From: Burkholderia sp. USMB20
GTDB taxonomy: Bacteria > Pseudomonadota > Gammaproteobacteria > Burkholderiales > Burkholderiaceae
Direction: 5' to 3'
Length of the DNA: 64,000 nucleotides
NCBI RefSeq assembly: GCF_000949135.2
Contig: NZ_JTAN02000019.1
Coordinates: 434,001 to 498,000 of the forward strand
How positions within the stretch are numbered: the stretch's first letter is position 1; the number at the start of each line of letters is the position of its first letter. The translations under genes were made by a program, and so were the position numbers. This document shows positions 1 through 11,191 of this stretch, in pieces. The notes below the pieces were generated by a model. That model worked only from the letters and a program-made list of their open reading frames with translations. It ran no database searches and had not been told where the DNA came from.

Positions 1-578
1 TGCTCGTCCAGCGCAGCATCTACGAACGTGTGCTGGATCGTCTCGGCGAGCAGTTTGCGTCGCTGCGTTCGGGGCCGCCGTCGATGAACCTCGAGATGGG
101 GCCGCTCGTCAACGCGAAGCAGCATGCGCGGGTTCGGTCCATCGTCGCGCACGCGGAAGCCGACGGCATTCGCGTGGCGGCGCGCGGCACGATCGCGGCC
201 GGCGCATCGCGTGCCGGCTACTACCAGGAAGCGGTCCTGTTCCGCGACGTCCCGCCCGACAGCCAACTCGCGCAGGAAGAGGTATTCGGCCCCGTGCTCG
301 CGGCCATGCCGTTCGACGACGAAGCCGAGGCCGTCGCGCTCGCGAACGGCACGCAGTACGGGCTCGTCGCGGGCGTGTGGACCCGGGACGGCGCACGCGG
401 GTTGCGGCTCGCGCGCAAGTTGCAGGCCGGCCAGGTGTTCATCAACAACTATGGCGCCGGCGGCGGGGTGGAACTGCCGTTCGGCGGCGTGAAGGCCAGC
501 GGATACGGCCGCGAGAAGGGCTTTGAAGCATTGCTCGGCTTCACCGCCCTCAAGACCATCGCGATCAAGCACGATTGA
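1..578 (+). CDS. Aldehyde dehydrogenase, C-terminal part (5' end outside window)
   Basis: The reading frame is already open at the left edge (…LVQRSIYERVLDR), so only the C-terminal part is present. The protein belongs to the NAD(P)-dependent aldehyde dehydrogenase superfamily, which oxidises aldehydes to carboxylic acids. Visible family signatures are the EEVFGPV block that contacts the cofactor, the segment ANGTQYGLVAGVWT, and the C-terminal PFGGVKASGYGRE oligomerisation motif. The catalytic cysteine normally lies a short distance upstream of the LVQ segment, so it should be just outside the window. The gene ends at a TGA and converges on the sensor kinase gene that follows. The substrate cannot be told from this fragment. 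Confidence 0.93.
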   Translation, partial: LVQRSIYERVLDRLGEQFASLRSGPPSMNLEMGPLVNAKQHARVRSIVAHAEADGIRVAARGTIAAGASRAGYYQEAVLFRDVPPDSQLAQEEVFGPVLAAMPFDDEAEAVALANGTQYGLVAGVWTRDGARGLRLARKLQAGQVFINNYGAGGGVELPFGGVKASGYGREKGFEALLGFTALKTIAIKHD

Positions 579-680
579 CCGCCGCAACGCGCGGCGCGGC
601 GCGACGCGGCCGCGATGTTCCGCACCGGCCTGCAAAGGCGGCGGCGCACGCGGTCGCGACGACGCCCCCGCACGTCGTGC

Positions 681-2453
681 TCACACGCGTTGCCCGACTG
701 CCGCCGCCGCGCCCGCGTGGCCCTGCGCGCGCCGGATCGGCAGTCGAACGCGGAACGTCGTGCCGCGCCCCGGCTCGCTCGTCACGTCGATTGTGCCGCG
801 ATGACGCTCGACGATCCCGTGCGACACCGACAACCCGAGCCCCGTTCCCTGCCCGACCGGCTTCGTCGTGAAGAACGGATCGAAGATCCGCCGGACGATA
901 TCGGGCGTCATGCCGGTTCCGGTATCGCTGATCGCGATCGACACCTGCTCGCCGTCGCTCGACGTGCGGATCGTGATCACGCCGCGCGTCGGCATCGCAT
1001 GCGCCGCGTTGACGAGCAGGTTCATGAACACCTGGTTCAGCTGCGATGGAAGACATTCGACCAGCGGCAGGTCGCCGTACTCGCGCACGATGTCGGCCTT
1101 GTACTTGAGTTCGTTGTGGACGACGTTGAGCGTGCTTTCGAGGCCCGCATGGATATCGGCCACGCTCCACTCGCCGCTGCCCGGCCGCGAGAAATCGCGC
1201 AAGTCCTGCACGATGCGCCGCACCCGCACCGCGCCGTCGATCGATTCGTCGATCAGCGTCACGATCTCGTCGCGCACGTAGTCCAGGTCGGCCGCGCCGC
1301 GCAGCGCCGTCAGCGCGTCGCGCGCCGCGGGTTCCAGCTGCGGCAGCGCGGCTTCGTGCGCGGCGATCACGTCGAGCAGGCTGCGCACCCATGTCCTCAG
1401 CGTATTGAGGTTCGCGCTGATGAAGCCGATCGGATTGTTGATCTCGTGCGCGACGCCGGCCGCGAGCTGGCCGATCGATGCGAGTTTTTCCGATTGAAGC
1501 AACTGCACGTGGGTTTCCTCGAGCGCGCGCAGCAGGCGCCGCTGTTCGTCCTTCTCCTGTTCGAGCCGACTCTGCGCCGCGCGGCGCTCGTCGATCTCGC
1601 TCGCCATGTTCTCGCGCGTGCGTTGCAGCATCGCCGTCGTCTGCTCGTAGCGCCGCAACGCCGTTTCGAGTTCGGCGGTGCGCAATCGCACCAGCCGTTC
1701 GAGCGTGTCCGTCATGCCGCGCAGAAAGGTTGTTCGCGCATCGAAGCGGCAGACGAGCAGCGTGACGATCAGCGTCGCCGTCGTGAACAGTGCGATGGTC
1801 GTCGCGAGCCACGGCGCATCGATGCCGTTCGCGGCACCGCAGCGCGCATCCGGTGCGAAATGCGCGGCCGCCATCGCCGTGTAGTGCATGCCCGTGATCG
1901 CGATGCCCATGATCAGCGCGGCGCCGATGCGTTGCGCGGTCGCATGGCGCGCCTGTTGCGCGCGCAACGCCTGCGCCATCCAGAGCGCGGCGGTCGACGC
2001 GATCACGGCCACGCCGATCGATGCCGCGAACAGCGCGGGCTCGTAGCGGATGCCCGGCGCCATGCGCATCGCGGCCATGCCCGTGTAATGCATCCCGACG
2101 ATCCCGGCGCCCATCAGCGCGCCGCCCGCGAGCAGGTGCCGGCGGCTCAGCCGCGCACGCGTGACGACGTTCAGCGCGAAATACGACACGAGCACCGCGA
2201 TCGCGAGCGACGCGCCGGTATCCGGCAGCGCATAACCGAGCGGAATCGGCAGCGACAGCGCCAGCATCCCGACGAAATGCATCGACCAGATTCCGGTGCC
2301 CATCGCGGCCGCGCCGCCGGCCAGCCACGCGCGCTTGAGCCGCGGGTTGTCGAGCAGCGAAATGAACGCGGCCAGGTCGAGTGCCGTATAGGAGGCCAGC
2401 GTCGCGATGACGAGCGACAGCAGGACCAGCAGCAGGTTATAGGTGCCATGCAT
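681..2453 (-). CDS. MHYT-domain sensor histidine kinase
   Basis: A 590-residue membrane sensor kinase. Residues 1-235 carry seven or so hydrophobic segments with three repeats of the MHYT type (MHFV near 58, MHYT near 121 and 189). In this family the repeats are proposed to bind a metal and sense a gas or redox signal. A coiled-coil linker (about 255-325) is followed by the HisKA dimerisation domain with phospho-acceptor His336 (GVAHEINNP). The ATPase domain shows NLLVNAAHA (N box), DTGTGM (G1), FDPFFTTK (F box) and GTGLGLS (G2). The gene lies 81 bp downstream of the response regulator gene on the same strand, so the two form a two-component pair. The start is an ATG with only a weak ribosome-binding site. 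The signal is unknown. Confidence 0.93.
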   Translation of the reverse strand: MHGTYNLLLVLLSLVIATLASYTALDLAAFISLLDNPRLKRAWLAGGAAAMGTGIWSMHFVGMLALSLPIPLGYALPDTGASLAIAVLVSYFALNVVTRARLSRRHLLAGGALMGAGIVGMHYTGMAAMRMAPGIRYEPALFAASIGVAVIASTAALWMAQALRAQQARHATAQRIGAALIMGIAITGMHYTAMAAAHFAPDARCGAANGIDAPWLATTIALFTTATLIVTLLVCRFDARTTFLRGMTDTLERLVRLRTAELETALRRYEQTTAMLQRTRENMASEIDERRAAQSRLEQEKDEQRRLLRALEETHVQLLQSEKLASIGQLAAGVAHEINNPIGFISANLNTLRTWVRSLLDVIAAHEAALPQLEPAARDALTALRGAADLDYVRDEIVTLIDESIDGAVRVRRIVQDLRDFSRPGSGEWSVADIHAGLESTLNVVHNELKYKADIVREYGDLPLVECLPSQLNQVFMNLLVNAAHAMPTRGVITIRTSSDGEQVSIAISDTGTGMTPDIVRRIFDPFFTTKPVGQGTGLGLSVSHGIVERHRGTIDVTSEPGRGTTFRVRLPIRRAQGHAGAAAAVGQRV

Positions 2454-2534
2454 GATCGGCGTCCCGGTCGAAATGAACGCGGTGCCGCGGCGCGCGGTCG
2501 CGCGCCCGCCGCGGCGGAGCGGCTCCGTGCAGCG

Positions 2535-3941
2535 TCACGCGGGCGGCGCGGCGGCGCTCGCCTGCGTCGACGCGGCCGCGCCGGTCTGCACGAGAATGTC
2601 GAACGACGTTCCCTCGCGTGCTTCGAAGCGCCGCACGAGCTCGATCTGGTGCGCCGACATCACGCTGCCCTTCGTCATCAGCAGCACGCCGCGATGCGTG
2701 CGCAGATCGTCGGCGAGCTGCATCCCTTCGCGCAGTTGTTCGGACCGGATCTCCGCGACGGACGCCGCGATGCGCAGGCTCGCCGGATCCCGCACCAGCT
2801 CGATGAAGCGCGCGACGAGCAGCGGGTCGTAACGCACGCCGGCCTGCGAATGCAGCACGTCGATCGCCTGTTCGACCGAATGCGGCGAGCCGATCTCGCC
2901 GTTTCGCAACCCCTCGAAATCGCGCGCGATCGCGACGATCCGCGAGCCGAGCGGGATCGCGTCGCCCGCCAGGCCGTCGGGCGTGCCGCGGCCGTTGAAG
3001 CGCTCGTACTGGTGCAGCACGATCGACGCAACCTTGTGCAATTGCGCGACCGGCGTGAGCACCATCTGCGCGCGCAGCGGATGCTGCTGGAACAGGCTGT
3101 GCTCGTCCGTCGTCATCTTGACGAGCGGCTTGTGCAGCAGTTCGTCGGGCAGCGACAGCTTGCCGATGCCGTGCAGCAGTCCCGCGTAATACACGTCCTG
3201 CGCGTGCAGGCTGCTCATCCCGGCCGACAACGCGAGACGGCGCGCGATTTCGCCCACGCGCATCGCATGGCCGCTCGCCGATCCGCAGCGCATCTCGATC
3301 ATGCTCGCGCACACCTGGACCATCGCGGTGAAACTGCTTTTCAGGTCGTGCTGTGCGGCTTCGAGAAACAGCACGGTTTGCCCGAGCTCCTCGGTGCGCG
3401 CGCGCACCTGCGTTTCGAGTTCCGTGTTGAAGCGGCGCAGCGCTTCGTTCTGCGCTTCGGTCAGCGCGGCCAGCCGCGCGGCTTCGCCGCGCAGGCGCCG
3501 CTGCTCGAGCGCCTGCTCGAGAGTCATCAGCAGGTCGTGATCGTCCCACGGCTTGTTCAGGTAGCGATACACGCCGCCTTCGTTGACGGCCGCCACGATC
3601 GATGCGATATCGGAGTAGCCGGTCAGCAGGATGCGCATCGTGTCCGGATACAGCGCGCGGGCGCGGGCGAGAAACGCCGCGCCGCTCATGGTCGGCATGC
3701 GCATGTCGGACACGATCAGGTCGACTTCGGTCGACGCGAGGATCTCGAGCGCGGCTTCGCCGCTTTCGGCGGTCAGGATCTGGTAGCGCGCAGGCCGCAG
3801 CACGCGCCGCAGCGCGGACAGCACGCTCGGCTCGTCGTCGACCAGCAGGATCGATGGGGCGGCGGCGGGGGTGTCGGATGCGGCGTCGGCGATCGATTCG
3901 GGTGGTGTAACGTTCGTTCCGTTTGTCGCGGATGTCGTCAT
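2535..3941 (-). CDS. Response regulator with degenerate HD-GYP output domain
   Basis: A 468-residue regulator. An N-terminal receiver domain (about 28-150) has acidic residues Asp35/Asp36, phospho-acceptor Asp79 in LIVSDMRMP, Thr107 and Lys130. A coiled coil (about 150-195) leads to an HD-GYP-like domain. HD-GYP proteins normally hydrolyse cyclic di-GMP with a bimetal site. Here the HD pair reads HG (His257-Gly258 in LLHGIGK), the HHE motif reads QYE, and GYP reads GTP (RGTPDGL). The domain is therefore probably catalytically dead and may bind a ligand or a partner protein. The ATG start at 3941 has GAGG six bases upstream; an in-frame start 37 codons further up lacks family-like sequence. 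It is cotranscribed with the MHYT kinase. Confidence 0.9.
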   Translation of the reverse strand: MTTSATNGTNVTPPESIADAASDTPAAAPSILLVDDEPSVLSALRRVLRPARYQILTAESGEAALEILASTEVDLIVSDMRMPTMSGAAFLARARALYPDTMRILLTGYSDIASIVAAVNEGGVYRYLNKPWDDHDLLMTLEQALEQRRLRGEAARLAALTEAQNEALRRFNTELETQVRARTEELGQTVLFLEAAQHDLKSSFTAMVQVCASMIEMRCGSASGHAMRVGEIARRLALSAGMSSLHAQDVYYAGLLHGIGKLSLPDELLHKPLVKMTTDEHSLFQQHPLRAQMVLTPVAQLHKVASIVLHQYERFNGRGTPDGLAGDAIPLGSRIVAIARDFEGLRNGEIGSPHSVEQAIDVLHSQAGVRYDPLLVARFIELVRDPASLRIAASVAEIRSEQLREGMQLADDLRTHRGVLLMTKGSVMSAHQIELVRRFEAREGTSFDILVQTGAAASTQASAAAPPA

Positions 3942-4181
3942 GGCAGGCCTCGGATTGTTTATCTTCACTACCTCTGTGACATCGGCGCGTGCCGCGTATT
4001 CCGTATTGGGGAAAACGCTGATTCGTATCAACCGAAGCGGCACGCGACGCACGACCGGCAGCTCGCGAGCCGGTCATCCGGAACGCGTGATGCCGACTTC
4101 CGGTATCGTTGCGGGACGCGTCGATCGCAGCGCCCCGTCGCATCGCGATCCGTTCGCCTCGTTCACCCCACAGGAGCATTC

Positions 4182-4475
4182 ATGATTCTGGAAATGGCAT
4201 CGCTCGAAATCGATCCGTCGCAGGCCGAGCCATTCGAGGCGGCGGTTCGCCAGGCCCTCCCGCTGTTCGCCCGCGCGCGCGGCTGCGGCGGCGCCGAGCT
4301 GCATCGCGTGATCGAGCGCAGCGGCGGCTACCTGCTCGTCGTCAAGTGGGACAGCGTCGACGACCACATGGTGCATTTCCGGCAGTCGGACGACTTCCAG
4401 GCGTGGCGGCAGCTGGCGGGCCCGTTCTTCAAGAGCCCGCCGCAAGTCGTGCATACGGAAGTTGCGGTGAAGTAA
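4182..4475 (+). CDS. ABM-family (antibiotic biosynthesis monooxygenase-like) small protein
   Basis: A 97-residue protein with the dimeric alpha/beta-barrel pattern of the ABM superfamily: an N-terminal strand (MILEMASLEI), a helix with FEAAVRQALPLF, a central strand YLLVVKWDSVDDH, and a helix beginning HFRQSDDFQAW. Small proteins of this group act as cofactor-less monooxygenases, haem-degrading enzymes or simple ligand-binding dimers. The ATG is preceded by AGGAG at 4172-4176 with normal spacing. The gene stands alone, divergent from the response regulator gene and convergent with the porin gene. Its substrate is unknown. Confidence 0.85.
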   Translation: MILEMASLEIDPSQAEPFEAAVRQALPLFARARGCGGAELHRVIERSGGYLLVVKWDSVDDHMVHFRQSDDFQAWRQLAGPFFKSPPQVVHTEVAVK

Positions 4476-4486
4476 GCGCCACCGTC

Positions 4487-4515
4487 AAAACGGGTCGGGC
4501 AAACGCCCGACCCGT
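4487..4515. terminator. Bidirectional intrinsic terminator between convergent genes
   Basis: A perfect 11-bp inverted repeat (4490-4500 and 4505-4515) with a four-base AAAC loop lies between the ABM gene and the convergent porin gene. A short A run precedes it on the + strand, which becomes a U tract for transcripts of the porin operon arriving on the minus strand. Confidence 0.85.
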
Positions 4516-4573
4516 GTCACCCGCGCGCTGCCGCAACCCGGGCCTGCACGCGCCGCTCCAGTCGCCGCTCCGT

Positions 4574-5800
4574 TCAGAACCGGTGACGCAACCCGATCCG
4601 CAATGAAACCTGCCTGTCGGTCGCGGACGGCGTCAACCCGGTGATCTGCGCAACCGCCGGCTGTCCGAGCGAATCCGTCCCGCTCGCCTTCTCGAACACG
4701 GCCACCGTATAAACGTCCGTGCGCTTCGACAGGAAATAATCGACACCCGCGCTGAACAGGTGGTAGTTCGCGCCGCCCTTGCCGCCGGCACCGCCGTTCC
4801 TCGTGTAGTCGTAGGCGACACCGGCCAGCAGCGACGGCGTGAACTGATATTTCGCGTTGATCTCGACGTTGTTGAACGCCGCGGTGCCCGCGTAGCGCAG
4901 CGCATTCGGCCCCGACGCAGAGCCCAGCCCCGCGAAGCGCGTATTCGAATACGCGAGATTGACGCTGAGTGCGGCCAGCGTCACACCGGCGCCCACGCCG
5001 GCGATTTGGAGCCGGTTCGCGGACGCATAGCCGGCGAACACGGGATTGCTCTCCGGCGCGGTCGCGCTGCCTGCGCTGCCGAGGTTGTTGCTCGTCGCCG
5101 GGCCGGCATTCGGATTCGCGCCGAAGAACGACGTGTTCGGGTTCCGGACGTTCAGGTAGCCCGCACCGATCGAAAACGGCCCCGCCGCATACGACGCGCC
5201 GGCGCCCCAGATCCAGTTGGTCGAGAACGATCCGGCCGTGCCGCCGAGATTCATCAACGCTTCGACCGTCAGCCCGCGATAGCTTGCGCTGCGAAACTTG
5301 ATCGAATTGTTGATGCGCCGCGTGTTCAATGCATTGTCGAGGTCGCCCGGATGCGAGGTCATGTAGCCGCCCCACTGCGGCGCAGCGAGAAACGGCCCGT
5401 AAAAGTCGACGACGGGATCGTACTGGCGCCCGAGCGTGACCGTGCCGACCGGATGGCTCAAGCCGACATACGCCTGCCGGCCGAACATCGCGCCGCCCTG
5501 GTTCAGCACGCCGTTGTTGCTGTAGAAACCGCTCTCCAGCACGAACAGCGCCTTGAGACCGCCGCCGAGATCCTCGCTGCCCTTGAGCCCCCAGCGGCTC
5601 CCCTGCAGGCCGGCCGACCCGCCTTCGATCATCGCGATCTGACGGCTGCCGACCGGGCCAGCCGCCGTCCGCGCCGTCTGCACGTTGCTGGTGTAATTGA
5701 TGCCGCTGTCGACGATCCCGTACAGCGTCACGCTGCTTTGCGCCAGTGCGATCGCCGGCACTGAATTCAGTATAACCAAGCAAACTGAAAGCTTCTTCAT
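4574..5800 (-). CDS. Gram-negative general porin (OmpC-like, Burkholderia type)
   Basis: A 408-residue outer-membrane porin that should form a trimeric 16-strand beta barrel for passive entry of small hydrophilic solutes. The N-terminus is a signal peptide (MKKLSVCLVILNSVPAIALA, cleaved before QSSVTLYG). The mature start SSVTLYGIVDSGI, the GSRWGLKGSEDLGGGLKA loop, the FGRQAYVGLS strand and the terminal phenylalanine (LRIGLRHRF) are typical of betaproteobacterial porins. ATG 5800 follows GGAG with 8-base spacing. It is the last gene of a likely lactonase, MFS permease, porin operon (60-bp gap to the permease), so it probably supplies the outer-membrane step for the same substrate. Confidence 0.95.
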   Translation of the reverse strand: MKKLSVCLVILNSVPAIALAQSSVTLYGIVDSGINYTSNVQTARTAAGPVGSRQIAMIEGGSAGLQGSRWGLKGSEDLGGGLKALFVLESGFYSNNGVLNQGGAMFGRQAYVGLSHPVGTVTLGRQYDPVVDFYGPFLAAPQWGGYMTSHPGDLDNALNTRRINNSIKFRSASYRGLTVEALMNLGGTAGSFSTNWIWGAGASYAAGPFSIGAGYLNVRNPNTSFFGANPNAGPATSNNLGSAGSATAPESNPVFAGYASANRLQIAGVGAGVTLAALSVNLAYSNTRFAGLGSASGPNALRYAGTAAFNNVEINAKYQFTPSLLAGVAYDYTRNGGAGGKGGANYHLFSAGVDYFLSKRTDVYTVAVFEKASGTDSLGQPAVAQITGLTPSATDRQVSLRIGLRHRF

Positions 5801-5860
5801 CAATCGATCTCCTTCATTTGTTATATGCCCTGGCTCGCCGCCGGAATGCGCGTCATCGTT

Positions 5861-7186
5861 TCAATGGGTCTGGTTCACCACATCCGACGGTGTGTCGGTG
5901 GCCGGTTCTTCGTGAACCCGAATGAAGAACGTCATCAGGAACGACACGACGAGCAGCGCCGCGAGAAACAGCAGCCCCGGCGTCGCGCTCTGCCCCGCGC
6001 CCTTGACGAAGCCGATCATGAACGGCCCGACGAAACCGCCGAGGTTGCCGATCGAGTTGATCACCGCGATCGACACGGCCGCCGTCGAGCGGCTGAGGAA
6101 CAGCGTCGGCAGCGCCCAGAACGGCGACTTGAACGCATAGAGCCCGGCGAGGCTCACGCAGATCATCGCGATCGACACGTACGGGTTCGTCGACAGCCCC
6201 GCGCCGAGCAGCGCCGCGGCGGCCACCGCCAGCGGGATCGCCGAATGCAGGCGCCGCTCGCGGCGCCGGTCCGAGCGGCGCGACCACATCACCATCGCGA
6301 TCGTCGCGACCACGTACGGCACCGTCGCGATGAGTCCGATCTCGGTATGCGTGAGCGTCGACGCGAAACCCTTGATGATCTGCGGCATCCAGTAGCCGAC
6401 GCCGAGGCTGCCGCACTGGTACACGAAGTAGATGAACGACAGGTACAGCACCTTCGGGTTCGTCATCGTCTTCAGCGAGCTCAGGTGCTGCGCAAGCGGC
6501 CGCGCCTTGCGGTCGTTGTCGAGCTCGTTCAGCAGCCACGCGCGCTCGGCCGGCGTGAGCCACTTCGCGTCGCCGGGGCGGTCGGTCAGGTACAGGAAGC
6601 ACAGGACGCCGCCGATCAGCGCGGGCGCGCCTTCGAGCACCAGCATCCAGCGCCAGCCGCTCCACTGGAACCAGTGGACGTGATCCATGATCCACGTCGA
6701 CAGCGGCGCGCCGATGATGTACGACACCGGAATCGCGGCCGTGAACAGCGCGACGGTTGTCGCGAGCTCCTTCGCGCGGAACCAGTAGGTCAGGTACACG
6801 ATGATGCCGGGGAAGAAGCCCGCTTCGGCCACGCCGAGCAGGAACCGCAGCACGTAGAGCTGCGTCGCGTCCTGCACGAACGCGGAGACCACCGACACGA
6901 CGCCCCACGTCACGAGGATCCGCGCGATCCACACGCGGGCGCCGAACTTGTTGAGCATCACGTTGCTGGGCACTTCGAACAGGAAGTAGCCGATGAAGAA
7001 GATGCCCGACGCGAAGCCGAACGCCTCGCTCGACAGCGCGAGTTCCTTGTTCATCTGCAATGCCGCGTAGCCGATGTTCGCGCGGTCGAGATACGACACG
7101 ATGTAGAGGACGAACACGAACGGGATGATGCGCCACGCGATCTTGCGCACCAGCGCGCGTTCGTCGATAGGGGTGTGTTGATTCAT
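5861..7186 (-). CDS. MFS transporter, anion:cation symporter (ACS) family
   Basis: A 441-residue inner-membrane permease with about twelve membrane segments. The motif YLDRANIGYAALQM after helix 1 and the pattern of the second helices (FEVPSNVMLNKFGARVWIARI) are characteristic of the ACS branch, whose members carry organic anions such as tartrate, hexuronates and phthalate by proton symport. The gene lies between a periplasmic-type lactonase (53 bp upstream) and a porin (60 bp downstream) in one probable operon divergent from an aconitase gene. The context suggests a carboxylic acid substrate. This is inference; the sequence itself does not fix specificity. Confidence 0.92.
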   Translation of the reverse strand: MNQHTPIDERALVRKIAWRIIPFVFVLYIVSYLDRANIGYAALQMNKELALSSEAFGFASGIFFIGYFLFEVPSNVMLNKFGARVWIARILVTWGVVSVVSAFVQDATQLYVLRFLLGVAEAGFFPGIIVYLTYWFRAKELATTVALFTAAIPVSYIIGAPLSTWIMDHVHWFQWSGWRWMLVLEGAPALIGGVLCFLYLTDRPGDAKWLTPAERAWLLNELDNDRKARPLAQHLSSLKTMTNPKVLYLSFIYFVYQCGSLGVGYWMPQIIKGFASTLTHTEIGLIATVPYVVATIAMVMWSRRSDRRRERRLHSAIPLAVAAAALLGAGLSTNPYVSIAMICVSLAGLYAFKSPFWALPTLFLSRSTAAVSIAVINSIGNLGGFVGPFMIGFVKGAGQSATPGLLFLAALLVVSFLMTFFIRVHEEPATDTPSDVVNQTH

Positions 7187-7239
7187 GAATGTGCGCCGGC
7201 GGACCTGCCGCCGGCTGTCTCCTGATGGGGCGGGAAGGA

Positions 7240-8463
7240 TTACGCGCGATGTGCCGAGAACACCATGCAGACCGGGCTGCCCGACGCGACCGAAAAGCCG
7301 GTCGGCTTGAGGCGCCCCGTCGCGGCATCGATCGCGAACGCGACGATGCTGTCGCTGTCCTCGTTCAGCGCGTACATGAAGCGGCCGTCCGGCGTGCCCG
7401 TCATGAAGCGCGGCGTGCGGCCGCCAGCCGGCTCGGCCGCGACGAACGCGAGATGGCCGCTGGCCGGATCGATGCGGAACACGGCGATGCTGTCGTCGCC
7501 GCGATTCGACGCATAGACGAAACGCCCCGCCGGATCGACTTCGATTTCCGATGCGCGGCTGTTGCCGGTGTACGTATCGGGCAGCGACGACACGATCTGC
7601 ACCGGCGTCAGCGCGCCGTTCGACGACGTGTATCGATAGGTCGTGACGGTCGAGTCGAGTTCGTTGACGACATATGCGAGCGCGCCGTTCGGATGAAACG
7701 CGACGTGCCGCGGGCCGGCCGTCTCACGCGTGACGACGAACGCCGGCTCGGCCGGCGCGAGCCGCCCGTCCCGGAAGCGGAAGGTGAACACGCGGTCGAG
7801 GCCCTTGTCCGGCACGATCACGAATTGCCCGCTCGGGTCGAACGGATTGAAGTGCGGCTTCGCCTGCTTCTGCTCGACGCGGTGCGGGCCGATCGGGCCG
7901 TCGAGCGCGACGAGTTGCGTGACTTCCTGCAGCGCGCCGTCCGCCGCAATCGGCAGCACCGCGACGCTCGCGCCGATGTGATTCGACACGACCACGTAGC
8001 GGCCGGTCGGGTCGATCGCGAGATGCACGGGGTTCTTGCCCTGCGTGCTCTGCCGGTTCAGGAACGTGAGCTTGCCGGTGGCCCGGTCGACCTTGAATGC
8101 GCTGATGTCGCTGAGGTCGCCGTGCACGGTGTACAGGTATTCGCCGTTCGCGCTGAGTGCGAGGAACGACGGATTCACCAGATCCTTCACGAGCTGCACG
8201 AACTCGAGCGCGCCCGTCCCGGTGTCGACGCGATAGACGCTGATCCCGTCGCCGCGGGCGTTTCGTTCGCGCGTGGTGCGCGATCCGACGTAAGCAAACA
8301 TGGGTGTTCTTCCTTTCAAAGCCTGCGGTGATTCGTCTGCAAAAACCGGCCGGGTGGCCGCGCCGAGGATCGCGAGCGCGCCGAGTGCCGCCGTGTGCCC
8401 GATCACGCGGCGGCGCAGCGGATCCGGTCCTGTTCCATCCGGGTCGTGGCCTGTTTTCGTCAC
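7240..8463 (-). CDS. Lactonase-family seven-bladed beta-propeller protein with Tat-like leader
   Basis: A 407-residue member of the 6-phosphogluconolactonase (YbhE)/carboxy-muconate cyclase beta-propeller family. Repeated blades show patterns such as FAYVGSRTT, NGEYLYTVHGD, DPTGRYVVVSNHIGAS, HPNGALAYVVNE and DPAGRFVYASNRGDDS. An N-terminal twin-arginine-like leader (RRRVIGHTAALGALAIL, then AAT-ARPVFA-like region) suggests Tat export, which would place it in the periplasm. The GTG at 8463 is preferred because AAGGAG lies six bases upstream; an in-frame start 12 codons further up has no such site. It heads the lactonase, permease, porin operon and is divergent from the aconitase gene. It may open or isomerise a lactone before uptake. 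Confidence 0.87.
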   Translation of the reverse strand: MTKTGHDPDGTGPDPLRRRVIGHTAALGALAILGAATRPVFADESPQALKGRTPMFAYVGSRTTRERNARGDGISVYRVDTGTGALEFVQLVKDLVNPSFLALSANGEYLYTVHGDLSDISAFKVDRATGKLTFLNRQSTQGKNPVHLAIDPTGRYVVVSNHIGASVAVLPIAADGALQEVTQLVALDGPIGPHRVEQKQAKPHFNPFDPSGQFVIVPDKGLDRVFTFRFRDGRLAPAEPAFVVTRETAGPRHVAFHPNGALAYVVNELDSTVTTYRYTSSNGALTPVQIVSSLPDTYTGNSRASEIEVDPAGRFVYASNRGDDSIAVFRIDPASGHLAFVAAEPAGGRTPRFMTGTPDGRFMYALNEDSDSIVAFAIDAATGRLKPTGFSVASGSPVCMVFSAHRA

Positions 8464-8508
8464 GGTCGTCTCCTTGGTTTTGGTATGTCGGGTTAGCACT
8501 AGGATTGC

Positions 8509-8534
8509 ATTTTTACTTGTTAAAGTGCAAAAAT
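8509..8534. promoter_or_regulatory. Probable operator in the lactonase/aconitase divergent promoter
   Basis: The 77-bp region between the two divergent starts is AT-rich compared with its surroundings. It holds an inverted repeat: ATTTTT-ACTT, a GTTA centre, and AAGT-(GC)-AAAAAT, the inner ACTT/AAGT pair being perfect at 8515-8526. GntR-family regulators bind short dyads of this kind, and a GntR gene lies downstream of the aconitase. The assignment to that regulator is inference. Confidence 0.45.
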
Positions 8535-8540
8535 ACAGTC

Positions 8541-11165
<2,625 letters not shown>

Positions 11166-11191
11166 CACCGAAGCCGCCGGCGGCGCCCCGA

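Noticed and set aside
615-4475. Very long plus-strand frame (about 1,290 codons) opposite the kinase and response regulator genes
   Set aside because: It is an antisense shadow caused by high GC content. The opposite strand encodes complete, recognisable domains, and only its last 97 codons (the ABM protein) are real.
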